Source of the DNA: DATAUK01 sp036268295
GTDB taxonomy: Bacteria > Actinomycetota > Actinomycetes > JAFAQI01
Length of the DNA stretch: 64,000 nucleotides
Assembly (NCBI GenBank): GCA_036268295.1
Contig: DATAUK010000013.1
Coordinates: forward strand, 62,001-126,000
Reading direction: 5' to 3'
Shown: one piece after another, positions 18,160-25,678 of the stretch
How the letters are laid out: each line of letters opens with the position of its first letter
How positions within the stretch are numbered: the stretch's first letter is position 1
Notes under the pieces: generated by a model
Told to the model about the DNA's origin: nothing
What the model saw: the letters and a program-made list of their open reading frames with translations, nothing else
Database searches by the model: none
Translations under genes and position numbers: made by a program

Positions 18160-19497
18160 ATGCCGGTCGATCTGGCCGGGCGTGATCAGCGTGTGGGGTC
18201 GACCCGCACGCTGATCACGGATGGCGATGGCTCGGTGATCCGCCGTACCGTCCTGCCCGGCGGGATCCGCGTCATCAGCGAAGCGGTCGCCGGCGTGCGC
18301 TCGGTCGCATTCGGGGTGTGGATCGGGGTCGGCTCGCGCGACGAGACGCCGACGCTTTCCGGGGCGTCGCACTATCTCGAGCACCTGCTGTTCAAAGGCA
18401 CGAAGCGGCGCGACGCGTTGGCGATCGCAGCCGCCCTCGACGAGGTCGGTGGCGAGCTGAACGCCTTTACGGCCAAGGAATACACCTGCTACTACTCGCG
18501 GGTGCTCGACACCGATCTGCCGACGGCGGTCGACGTGGTCTGCGACATGGTGGTCTCCTCGGTGCTCGCCTCGAAGGAGGTCGACAACGAGCGCGGCGTG
18601 ATCCTCGAAGAGATCGCGATGCACGACGACGATCCCGGCGACTCGGTGCACGACACGTTCGCCGAGCTGATCTGGCCGGGTGATCCACTCGGTCGCCCAG
18701 TGCTCGGCTCGGTCGCCTCGATCGAGGCCATGAGCCGAACCGCGATCGCCGGCTACTACCGCCGCCGCTACCGCAGCGACCAGTTGGTGATCACCGCCGC
18801 CGGCAACGTCGACCACGCGGCGCTGGTCCGGCTGGTCAACAAGGCGCTGGTGGGCATCGAGGTCGACGACTCCCGATCGCCGGCCGCACCGCGGTTGGCC
18901 CGCCGCGCGCCGGAGTTCACGGTCGGCACGACGGTTCGCGGCCGCCCGACCGAGCAGGCGAACATCGTCTGCGGCGTGCCCGGCCTCTCCCGCCACGACG
19001 ACCGGCGGTTCACCCTCGGGGTGCTGAACGCGGCACTCGGTGGCGGCATGTCCTCGCGGCTTTTTCAGCAGGTTCGCGAGCTGCGTGGCCTTGCCTACTC
19101 GGTCTACTCGTTCACCTCCCACTACGCCGACACCGGGCTGTTCGGGGTGTATGCCGGCTGTCACCCGGACCGCGCCCGGCAGGTCATCGAGCTGTGCCGC
19201 GAGCAGCTCGAGCTCGCGGCGTCACTCGGGCTCTCGGCCGAGGAACTCTCGCGCGGCAAGGGTCAGATGCGGGGCGGCCTGGTGCTCGGGCTCGAGGACA
19301 CCGGGTCGCGGATGAGCCGGCTCGGCAAAGCCGAGCTCGTCTATGGCGAGCTGATGACGGTCGGGGAGATCCTGGGCAATATTGAGGCCGTGACTCTCGA
19401 CGGCGTACAGGCGCTCGCGGCCGAGCTGTTGACCCGGCCGGCGTCGCTCGCGGTCATCGGACCGTACGACGAGACAACCACGGAGTTTGCAGCATGA
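18160..19497 (+). CDS. pepR: M16 family zinc peptidase (PepR-like)
   Basis: The 445-residue protein carries the inverted zinc motif HYLEH at residues 71-75, with the downstream Glu in the GVILEEIAMHDDDPGD block, as in processing peptidase-type M16 enzymes. A second, non-catalytic M16 domain follows (LYSVYSFTSHYADTG-like region near residue 310). A PepR gene after pnp is the usual actinobacterial arrangement. Its natural substrate is unknown. The stop overlaps the start of dapB by four bases. Confidence 0.9.
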   Translation: MPVDLAGRDQRVGSTRTLITDGDGSVIRRTVLPGGIRVISEAVAGVRSVAFGVWIGVGSRDETPTLSGASHYLEHLLFKGTKRRDALAIAAALDEVGGELNAFTAKEYTCYYSRVLDTDLPTAVDVVCDMVVSSVLASKEVDNERGVILEEIAMHDDDPGDSVHDTFAELIWPGDPLGRPVLGSVASIEAMSRTAIAGYYRRRYRSDQLVITAAGNVDHAALVRLVNKALVGIEVDDSRSPAAPRLARRAPEFTVGTTVRGRPTEQANIVCGVPGLSRHDDRRFTLGVLNAALGGGMSSRLFQQVRELRGLAYSVYSFTSHYADTGLFGVYAGCHPDRARQVIELCREQLELAASLGLSAEELSRGKGQMRGGLVLGLEDTGSRMSRLGKAELVYGELMTVGEILGNIEAVTLDGVQALAAELLTRPASLAVIGPYDETTTEFAA

Positions 19498-20231
19498 GTC
19501 GGCAGCAGGTCGGTGTGCTCGGCGCGCGCGGCCGGATGGGCCTCGAGGTCTGCCGCGCGGTCGAAGCTGCCGACGACCTGTCGCTGGTGGCGGCGATCGA
19601 CGTCGACGACGAGCGCGAGCCACTTCGCGGCGCCGATGTCGTGGTCGACTTCACCGCGCCGAGCGCGGTCATGGACAACCTGCGCTGGTGCATCGGCGCC
19701 GGGCTTCACTGCGTCGTTGGCACCACCGGCTTCGACGACTCGAGGCTCGACGAGGTGCGCGGATTGCTTGCCGACGCTCCGTCGGTCGGCGTCATCGTCG
19801 CGCCAAACTTCGGGATCGCCGCGGTGCTGATGATGCGGTTTGCCGCCCAGGCCGCGCCGTACTTCGACTCGGTCGAGATCGTCGAGCTGCACCATCCGAA
19901 CAAGGCCGATGCGCCGAGTGGCACGGCCCGACGGACGGCCGAGCTGATCGCTGAAGCCCGGGCGGGCAAGGCGTCACCGGACGCGACGACGCAGTCACTC
20001 GACGGCGCTCGCGGAGCAGATGTCGACGGGGTGCGGGTGCATGCGATCCGCCTAGCCGGACTGGTCGCGCATCAGGAGGTGCTGCTTGGCGGCAACGGCG
20101 AGACCCTCACGATTCGCCATGACTCGCTCGCCCGCGCGTCGTTCATGCCCGGCGTGCTGCTCGCCGTACGCGCCGTCGCCGACCGCCCCGGCCTGACCGT
20201 CGGCATCGAGGGCCTACTCGGTCTCGAGTAG
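19494..20231 (+). CDS. dapB: 4-hydroxy-tetrahydrodipicolinate reductase
   Basis: DapB reduces the DapA product with NAD(P)H on the way to diaminopimelate and lysine. The 245-residue protein has the nucleotide-binding loop GARGRMGLEV near residue 10, DFTAPSAV, VVGTTGF and the catalytic ELHHPNKADAPSGTA segment near residue 130. It is coupled to the upstream peptidase gene. Its 3' end overlaps the convergent aminotransferase gene by 18 bases, leaving no room for a separate terminator. Confidence 0.95.
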   Translation: MSRQQVGVLGARGRMGLEVCRAVEAADDLSLVAAIDVDDEREPLRGADVVVDFTAPSAVMDNLRWCIGAGLHCVVGTTGFDDSRLDEVRGLLADAPSVGVIVAPNFGIAAVLMMRFAAQAAPYFDSVEIVELHHPNKADAPSGTARRTAELIAEARAGKASPDATTQSLDGARGADVDGVRVHAIRLAGLVAHQEVLLGGNGETLTIRHDSLARASFMPGVLLAVRAVADRPGLTVGIEGLLGLE

Positions 20232-21347
20232 GTCCGGCAGCGCAGCGGCGAGCCGGTCGTAGTCGGCCGCGGTGTTGTAGATCTGCCCGCACACCCGCAC
20301 GAAATGCTTGTGGTGCAACGGCATCAACGAGATCTCGACCCGGTGCTTTTGGCTCAGCGTCTCCTCGATTGCCCGCGCCTGCTCCGGCACCAGCGAGCGG
20401 GGAAGCTCGATGACGCGCATCCCCGCCCGGAACTCGTCGGCCACCGGCGCCGTCGTACCGAGCGCGGCCGCGACCCGCGCCGCACCGTCGTCGACCAGCG
20501 AGCGCTGCCGGCGCCGGACGTTCGCCCAGCCGAGGTCCTCCCAGAAATCGAGCGCGGCCGGCACCGCGAGCAGGTTCACCGGATCGAAGGTGCCGGTCCA
20601 GTCGAAGGCAGGTTGAAATCCTTGGGCGTAGAGATGTGAGGGAACCAGCGGTTGTACGACGTCGCGCCACTCCGCCGCGACTGACATGATGCCGGCGGCC
20701 CGCGGCGAGCAGATCCACTTGTGCATGTTGCCGACCCAGAAGTCGGCACTGATCGCGTCGAGGTCGACCTCGATCTGGCCGGGTGCGTGAGCGGCGTCGA
20801 CGAGCACCGGCAGGCCGAACTCATGTGCCGTCGCGACAATCTCGGCGACGGGAAAGACGAAGCCGCTCGCCGAGGCGATCGAGTCGACGATGATCAGCTT
20901 CGTCCGCTCGGTGATCCGCTCCGTGATCGCCGTGACGACGTCGGCGGCGCTTTGGGTGTCCAGGGGGACGTGCGCGAACACCGCGCGGATGCCTTTGTTG
21001 GCCGCTACCGCCGCGAGCTGCACCGCGACGGCGGAGTAGCGATGGTCGGTGGCGAGGATCTCGTCGCCGGCTTCCCAGGTGGGCGCGAGCGAGGCGATGA
21101 TGGTTGCGGTGCCGGCGGTGGTGTTGGGCACGAACACGCAGCCCGCGCTGTCCGCATGCAGCAACGCGGCCATTCGGGCCCGTACGTCGTCGAGCATGCC
21201 GGGCAGCCGGCGCATCATCAGGTCGGCCGGATCGCGCTCCATCATCGCGCGCAGGTCGGCGGCCGCTTCGCCGACGACTTCGGGCTGCGCGCCGAAGGCG
21301 CCGTGGTTGAGGTAGGCGACATCCGGGTTGAGCAGCCAGTCGGTCAT
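20214..21347 (-). CDS. Class V PLP-dependent aminotransferase (isopenicillin N epimerase-like)
   Basis: The 377-residue protein belongs to fold type I, class V aminotransferases, resembling isopenicillin-N epimerase and cysteine desulfurase-like enzymes. NHGAFGAQP lies at the start, a PLP region NTTAGTATIIASL near residue 75, the Asp-containing VDAAHAPGQIEVD, and the presumed Schiff-base Lys in NMHKWICSPRAAG. ATG at 21347 gives the family-like start MTDWLLNPDVAYLNHG. A GTG two codons upstream is possible. The substrate is unknown, and beta-lactam biosynthesis is not implied by the context. Confidence 0.82.
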   Translation of the reverse strand: MTDWLLNPDVAYLNHGAFGAQPEVVGEAAADLRAMMERDPADLMMRRLPGMLDDVRARMAALLHADSAGCVFVPNTTAGTATIIASLAPTWEAGDEILATDHRYSAVAVQLAAVAANKGIRAVFAHVPLDTQSAADVVTAITERITERTKLIIVDSIASASGFVFPVAEIVATAHEFGLPVLVDAAHAPGQIEVDLDAISADFWVGNMHKWICSPRAAGIMSVAAEWRDVVQPLVPSHLYAQGFQPAFDWTGTFDPVNLLAVPAALDFWEDLGWANVRRRQRSLVDDGAARVAAALGTTAPVADEFRAGMRVIELPRSLVPEQARAIEETLSQKHRVEISLMPLHHKHFVRVCGQIYNTAADYDRLAAALPDLLETE

Positions 21348-21371
21348 GAGCACATCGTGTCGTATCGCCGG

Positions 21372-21981
21372 TTAGGGACCGAACCGATAATCGTGTGGCT
21401 CGACCTGGCAGCTCAGACCGTGCGGACTTGTCCAAGTGACGCTGTCGTCGTCGTTGTTGACGTATGTCCAGCCGCCGTGGGACTTGGTCCGGTGCCACCG
21501 GCGCTCAACTGGCGTCATGTTGATCGGATTGGTCGGCTCGGCCTGGTCGTGCGGGCGGTTGGTTGTGCTCCATGTCGGCCAGGTTTGCGCCGACGGTGCT
21601 GTGCGGACCGACTGACGTGACGTTCTTCGCGATCAGGAAGTCGGCGAGGTCCGGAGGAACGCGATCATCGAGTCGGCGCCATAGCCGCTGCTTCGGGTCG
21701 CGATCGAGACGTCGTTGGCGGCAGAGTCGCTGTCGAGCCGCCGATCCGGATTGGTCGGCGTCGGCCCCCCGATCGCCGCAGTGAACTCGTGCCGGATCGC
21801 CTCGACGTGCGCAGTGACTCCGGTCAGCTTTCAGAGTGCGAGGCATCGGGCGTCGTCACCGAAGACCTCAGCGGTGACTCCGGCGGGCAGGCCCGCAGCC
21901 GGAAGCGGCACCAGGGTGGACCAGACGGTCGTCGGGGATCGGCTCCCAATCCTCGGGCACCGCCCCGATCCATCCGAACAT
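21372..21981 (-). pseudogene. Decayed 13E12/DUF222 HNH-type gene
   Basis: Fragments of a second copy of the intact gene at 55061-56425 can be read in different frames. The start MFGWIGAVPEDWEPIPDD aligns with MFEVDPGEWEAISADD. The middle carries VPPDLADFLIAKNVTS and ADMEHN. After a frameshift near 21540 comes NPINMTPVERRWHRTKSHGG, with WTSPHGLSCQVEP at the end before TAA at 21372-21374. Several frameshifts and a large internal loss of the DUF222 core separate these parts, so the gene is broken. Its start region still carries the LexA-like palindrome described separately. Confidence 0.75.
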
Positions 21982-21990
21982 AAGTTCGGA
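21973..21990 (-). promoter_or_regulatory. LexA-box-like palindrome at start of the 13E12 pseudogene
   Basis: On the minus strand the sequence reads TCCGAAC, four bases, GTTCGGA, which is a perfect 7-base inverted repeat with the CGAAC-N4-GTTCG core of actinobacterial SOS boxes. The ATG of the pseudogene lies inside it in the same register as in the intact copy. Upstream, TTGATT and TATGTC spaced by 18 bases form a plausible promoter. Confidence 0.6.
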
Positions 21991-22046
21991 CATATCCGAT
22001 GCCAGTGACACAAATCAAGCGGACTCCGACCCGGTGGGTTCACCGA

Positions 22047-22385
22047 TCAAGGCGTCGCGGAACGGGAGCCAAACGCCGGGCCGAAAACGACGAGAAGCGT
22101 CAGGTCTTCGGCAATGTCGACGAAGCGGTGCTCCTCGTCGGCGGGCACGAAGATCACCGACCCGGGGACGAGGTCAACCGTGCCGGTCGGCGTAGAGATC
22201 TTGGCGCGGCCGCCGGTCACGACGTACACCTCGTCCTCACTGTGAGGACTCTGGTCATCGGTGCCACCAGCCGGGATGCAGTAGGTGCCGACGGACAGGT
22301 CGGGAACGCCTAGATGCTCTTCCCAGTCGTTGACCTCGCCGGCTTGCGGCGCCGTCCAGCGTCCGGCGCCGTGGATGAGCTGCAC
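22047..22385 (-). CDS. Small cupin-domain protein
   Basis: The 112-residue single-domain cupin shows motif 1 spread over PHSEDEVYVVTGGRAKI and motif 2 over PGSVIFVPADEEHRFVDI, with His and Glu residues placed to bind a metal. GTG at 22385 gives a compact domain. The frame is open further upstream, but that extension would run under the divergent gene at 22485. Such proteins range from isomerases to regulators, and no substrate is evident. The 99 bases to the divergent gene should hold both promoters. Confidence 0.7.
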   Translation of the reverse strand: MQLIHGAGRWTAPQAGEVNDWEEHLGVPDLSVGTYCIPAGGTDDQSPHSEDEVYVVTGGRAKISTPTGTVDLVPGSVIFVPADEEHRFVDIAEDLTLLVVFGPAFGSRSATP

Positions 22386-22484
22386 GCGGGGGATCCTAGA
22401 CGCCGACGGCAAGCCTTGGCTGGCGAAACCCATGCAACGCAGAAATACCGGGCCGTCGCATACTGGTGGCGTGGTGAGAAAGTG

Positions 22485-22814
22485 GTGAGAAAGCCAGACG
22501 AACCCCATCTGCTGCCCATCGCTTGCGGGCTCGGCCCAGGCGATGGTGCGAACCGGCTCGAGGAATGGCGACGGATTGCAACCGCCGCTGCAGCTGGTCG
22601 CTCGGTAGGTCCGGGGAAGCTCACCCTGAGATTCCGGGATGAACCGAACGTCGGCGTCGAACTGGAGCGCCTCGTGGCCGCGGAACGAGCCTGTTGCGGA
22701 TTCCTGCGCTGGGAGCTGTCGCGGGCCGACGACGAGTGGCACGTTGAGATCACTGGAACGGACGCGGAGCTGCAGTCGCTGCCGATCGGCGTGCCTGCGG
22801 CGATTGATCGTTGA
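22485..22814 (+). CDS. Hypothetical protein with CC motif
   Basis: The 109-residue protein contains LACGLGPG-like IACGLGPGDGANRLEEW near the start and ERACCGFLRWEL near residue 75. This arrangement is seen in a family of small uncharacterised proteins sometimes encoded beside MerR regulators. The paired cysteines suggest metal or thiol chemistry, which is inference. Starts at GTG 22482 or 22485 are equivalent candidates. Its 3' end overlaps the convergent MarR gene by 65 bases. It is divergent from the cupin gene. Confidence 0.62.
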   Translation: MRKPDEPHLLPIACGLGPGDGANRLEEWRRIATAAAAGRSVGPGKLTLRFRDEPNVGVELERLVAAERACCGFLRWELSRADDEWHVEITGTDAELQSLPIGVPAAIDR

Positions 22815-23295
22815 TCGCTGCCTGGCCAGGTGGCGGGATTCTCGACGCGCGTCGACGAATGTCCTGGTCGGTGATGATCGACCGCAGCATTGCGTCGATC
22901 GCAGTGAGGTCGTCGGGTGCGGTGCGTGCGACCACCCGCCGGTTGAGTCGGCTTATCGCCGTGGTGATCCGTCCGGCGTACGTCGCGCCGTCTGGGGTTA
23001 GCGTCGCGTTGAGTCGCCGCGCGTCGTCGGGGTCTGGTGCTGCGAGGACGTACCCGCGTACTTCTAGCCCTCGGCCGATCTTGCGCGCTGCCTGTCGCGT
23101 GACCCCGAGTCCGGCGGCAACCTCTCCGACCGAAAGCGGACCCTGTAACAGCAGCCGCATGACGGCCGCGTCGGTGATTCGGTAGTCGGCGTATCCGGCG
23201 CGGAGCAACTCCGCGGACATCTGCCGCACCCAGTCCTGGCGCGCCAGTGCCAGCAGGTCGCCGAAGCGATAGCCCGGGCTTGCCCTTGGTTGCAT
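22750..23295 (-). CDS. MarR family transcriptional regulator
   Basis: The 181-residue protein has a winged helix-turn-helix of MarR type. LSVGEVAAGLGVTRQAARKI forms the HTH near residue 58, and the wing DPDDARRLNATLTPDG follows. Flanking helices would dimerise. It is divergent from an LpqC-like esterase gene, with a 25-base palindrome between them that probably is its operator. The C-terminal Pro/Arg-rich tail is poorly conserved. The ligand is unknown, possibly a phenolic compound given the feruloyl-esterase-like neighbour. Confidence 0.85.
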   Translation of the reverse strand: MQPRASPGYRFGDLLALARQDWVRQMSAELLRAGYADYRITDAAVMRLLLQGPLSVGEVAAGLGVTRQAARKIGRGLEVRGYVLAAPDPDDARRLNATLTPDGATYAGRITTAISRLNRRVVARTAPDDLTAIDAMLRSIITDQDIRRRASRIPPPGQAAINDQSPQARRSAATAAPRPFQ

Positions 23296-23311
23296 CGAGC
23301 ACTACCTTAAC

Positions 23312-23336
23312 AAATATGCAACCCGGTTGCGTATTT
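23312..23336. promoter_or_regulatory. Probable MarR operator
   Basis: Half-sites AAATATGCAACC (23312-23323) and GGTTGCGTATTT (23325-23336) form an inverted repeat around one central base, with 11 of 12 positions matching. It lies 17 bases upstream of the MarR start codon. A third partial half-site, GGTTGCAT at 23288-23295, overlaps that start codon. Position and symmetry fit autoregulation plus control of the divergent esterase. Confidence 0.6.
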
Positions 23337-24269
23337 ATGGCGGTCGTGGCATCGCTTCTGGCCCTGTCCGGATGCGGCGGGCATGCGGTTGCGTCCGCGA
23401 CTCCGGCGACCACCGGCTGCCGGTCGTGCCCGGCTGGTACGTCGACGGTGCAGCTCACGGTCGACGGTCAGCGTCGCGTCGTCGTCGTCCACACCCCGGC
23501 GAATCCGAAGACAGCGCCGCGTCCGTTGGTCGTCGATCTGCACGGCAGCGGCAGCACCGCGGCCGGGCAAGAGGCGTTCAGCGGCATGGATCCGGTAGCC
23601 GATCGTTCCGGGTTGGTCGTCGCCTACCCACAGGGTCTGATCCGCAGCGGCACTGGCTTCGACTGGAACATTCCTGGCGTGCCGCTCTTTGGCGGCGGGT
23701 CGCCGCCGCCCGGGGCGGCGAGCGATCTGGCCTTCCTGACCAGGCTGCCCGCGGCGCTGCAGCGCTCGTACTGCATCGATCTCCATCGGGTGTACGCGAC
23801 CGGCATGTCCGGCGGCGGTCGGATGGCAAGCCAGCTCGGATGCGACGCCACGGGCGTTTATGCCGCAGTCGCTCCGGTGGCAGGGCTGCGGCTGCCGACG
23901 CCGTGTCCAGGCCATGCCGAGCCGGTGATCGCGTTCCACGGCACGTCGGATCAGATCGATCCGTACGCCGGGAACGGTCAGGCGTACTGGACCTACTCAG
24001 TACCTCGGGCGGCGCAGCGCTGGGCCGCCCATGACTCATGCCGGGGTAAGAGTCGGGCCGTGGCGCATAGCGGATACACGGTGACCGGCTACGAAGGTTG
24101 CGCCGATCACGTCGCCGTCGAGCTCTACGCAGTAAGCGGCGAGGGCCACGAATGGCCGGGTGGCCCGCAGCTGCCGCCTAGGCTGAGCGGCGTGCTCGGA
24201 CCGCGAAGCGGGGCTATCAACGCTGACACGACGATGTGGCAGTTCTTCACGTCCTACCGGTCGTCGTAA
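23337..24269 (+). CDS. lpqC: LpqC-like secreted esterase (PHB depolymerase/feruloyl esterase family)
   Basis: This is an alpha/beta hydrolase of the polyhydroxybutyrate depolymerase/feruloyl esterase family. DLHGSGSTAAG forms the oxyanion region, GMSGGG holds the catalytic Ser, and FHGTSDQIDPY and GEGHEWPGG supply Asp and His. A lipobox LSGC follows a short hydrophobic start, so it is probably a lipoprotein outside the cytoplasm. ATG 23337 leaves the operator palindrome outside the gene. ATG 23316 would place it within the coding sequence and is the alternative. An RR-containing extension from 23247 is also open but less likely. Confidence 0.82.
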   Translation: MAVVASLLALSGCGGHAVASATPATTGCRSCPAGTSTVQLTVDGQRRVVVVHTPANPKTAPRPLVVDLHGSGSTAAGQEAFSGMDPVADRSGLVVAYPQGLIRSGTGFDWNIPGVPLFGGGSPPPGAASDLAFLTRLPAALQRSYCIDLHRVYATGMSGGGRMASQLGCDATGVYAAVAPVAGLRLPTPCPGHAEPVIAFHGTSDQIDPYAGNGQAYWTYSVPRAAQRWAAHDSCRGKSRAVAHSGYTVTGYEGCADHVAVELYAVSGEGHEWPGGPQLPPRLSGVLGPRSGAINADTTMWQFFTSYRSS

Positions 24270-24631
24270 TGGACGTCGACGGTTATATCTCGGGACTCGG
24301 ACTGCCTCAGCGCGCGACGCTTCAGCAGATGCGCAGCCGCATCCTCGGATTGGTGCCGCAGGCCGAGCAGGTGATCTCCTATCAGGTGCCCGGGTTCAGG
24401 ATCGAGCGGACGATGATTGCGGGCCTGGCGGCGTTCACCCGCCACCTCAGCTATCTGCCGCACAGTGGCTCGGTGCTTCCCGCGATGTCCGAGCAGCTCG
24501 CCGGCTACACCTACACGAAGAGCGCTCTGCATTTCCCGCTGGACGAGCCGCTGCCCACGCCACTGATCAGGCGGCTTCTCGAACTTCGCCTCCAGCAGGC
24601 AGGGCTCGCCGTACCGCTGACAGAGCACTAG
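24269..24631 (+). CDS. DUF1801 domain protein
   Basis: The 120-residue protein shows the DUF1801/YdhG pattern: LQQMRSRILGLVPQAEQVISYQVPGFRI, then AGLAAFTRHLSYLPHSG and TKSALHFPLDEPLP. The function is unknown; some relatives bind iron or assist iron homeostasis. The ATG overlaps the TAA of the esterase gene (TAATG), so the two are probably co-translated. Confidence 0.8.
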   Translation: MDVDGYISGLGLPQRATLQQMRSRILGLVPQAEQVISYQVPGFRIERTMIAGLAAFTRHLSYLPHSGSVLPAMSEQLAGYTYTKSALHFPLDEPLPTPLIRRLLELRLQQAGLAVPLTEH

Positions 24632-24647
24632 GTGCCATCCTGAGCTG

Positions 24648-24833
24648 GTGAGCAACCACGCGCATCGCCGGAAGCCAGGGGATCTGATTCCGATCGATCA
24701 TCCGACCGGGTTCTGGCAGCGGACGCGCCTGTTCCTGGTGTGGTTCTTCGCACCCCGGCCGTTTCCGAAGGCGTGGCAGCGCCGGCCTTACCTGCGCAAC
24801 CGGACTCACCGTCCAGGCAGGTTCACCCGCTGA
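24648..24833 (+). CDS. Small basic hypothetical protein
   Basis: This 61-residue frame from GTG is rich in Arg, His and Pro, with a short hydrophobic FLVWFFAP stretch in the middle. I recognise no family. It lies 16 bases after the DUF1801 gene in the same direction and covers an otherwise empty stretch, so it may be real, but no strong ribosome-binding site precedes it. Confidence 0.4.
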   Translation: MSNHAHRRKPGDLIPIDHPTGFWQRTRLFLVWFFAPRPFPKAWQRRPYLRNRTHRPGRFTR

Positions 24834-24855
24834 GATCCGGCGCGGGTTCGGGTGG

Positions 24856-24981
24856 TCACTCGGTGTGGTCGACCGACTCTTCGTCCTCGGCCTCTTCGGT
24901 GGTCCGTTCTTGCTGGCCCAACGTCGGATCCGGGTCGCCCGGATCGTCAGGGCCGTCTGGTGGCAGTGGTGGCATTGTCAT
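24856..24981 (-). CDS. Small acidic hypothetical protein
   Basis: A 41-residue minus-strand frame starts at ATG 24981 after a GCGAGG sequence and ends at TGA 24856-24858. The protein is Pro/Asp-rich at the start (PPLPPDGPDDPGDPDP) and Glu-rich at the end (ERTTEEAEDEESVD), so it is probably disordered and strongly acidic. It is convergent with the basic small protein at 24648. No family is recognised. It fills the only sizeable gap in this segment. Confidence 0.38.
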   Translation of the reverse strand: MTMPPLPPDGPDDPGDPDPTLGQQERTTEEAEDEESVDHTE

Positions 24982-25067
24982 TGGACGCCTCGCCTGGTCG
25001 GGTCGGATCTGTCTCAGAGACTAGCGACCCCGGGAGTTTGGGCGGCGCGCGCTGCCATAATTCGGTG

Positions 25068-25589
25068 ATGACAACGAACTTGGATGAGCCGGACCGAGCC
25101 GACCTTCTCGAGGCGCTCGCATATCAGCGCGCCTCGGTGCAATCGATCGTGGCGGGCTTGTCCGAGCAGGACTGGCACACCTCGGTCGTGCCGTCCGGCT
25201 GGACACCGGCCGGGTTTGTCGCGCACCTTGGCGGCGCCGAGCGGCACTGGACCTGCCGGGTGGTCCTCGACCACGACCCGGGTCACCCGTTCGACGAGGA
25301 CTCCGACGACGACGAGCCGTACGACCCGAACGCGCCGTTCGTCATCGACTGGCCCTCGACGAAGGTCCTTGCCTACTACCAGGACCAGGCGCGACAGACC
25401 GACGAGATGCTGGCCGTGACGCCCCTCGGTTCAGCACCGCGGGGCTTCCACGTGAGTCCTGACGCAGAGCAGCCGCGGACGGTGCGCGCGATCGTCTTGC
25501 ACCTCATCGAGGAGACGGCCGCTCATTCCGGCCATCTCGAGATCGCCCGTGAGTTGCTCGACGGACGAACCCGGCTGGGTCTGCGCTAG
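25068..25589 (+). CDS. DinB/DUF664 family protein, possible mycothiol transferase
   Basis: The 173-residue four-helix protein fits the DinB/DUF664 superfamily. The first helix LLEALAYQRASVQSIVAGLSE is followed by GFVAHLGGAERHW and the C-terminal HLIEETAAHSGHLEIARELL, which together supply three His residues for a metal site. In actinobacteria such proteins act as mycothiol-dependent thiol transferases. That role is inferred from the family. ATG 25068 begins MTTNLDEPDR, a usual start. A mycothiol-amidase-like gene follows. Confidence 0.8.
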   Translation: MTTNLDEPDRADLLEALAYQRASVQSIVAGLSEQDWHTSVVPSGWTPAGFVAHLGGAERHWTCRVVLDHDPGHPFDEDSDDDEPYDPNAPFVIDWPSTKVLAYYQDQARQTDEMLAVTPLGSAPRGFHVSPDAEQPRTVRAIVLHLIEETAAHSGHLEIARELLDGRTRLGLR

Positions 25590-25678
25590 ACGTCACTTCG
25601 ATGCGCCGGGCTGGTCGTTCTTAGCCGCCAGCGGCGGAGCCACGCGGGCTGTCGGATCCAGAACCTAGTGTGGGACGC

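Noticed and set aside
17329..19164. Minus-strand open frame of about 610 codons opposite pnp and pepR
   Set aside because: Shadow frame of two well-conserved genes. No motif.
22386..22742. N-terminal extension of the cupin frame
   Set aside because: It would overlap the divergent CC-motif gene entirely, and the extra sequence has no cupin character.
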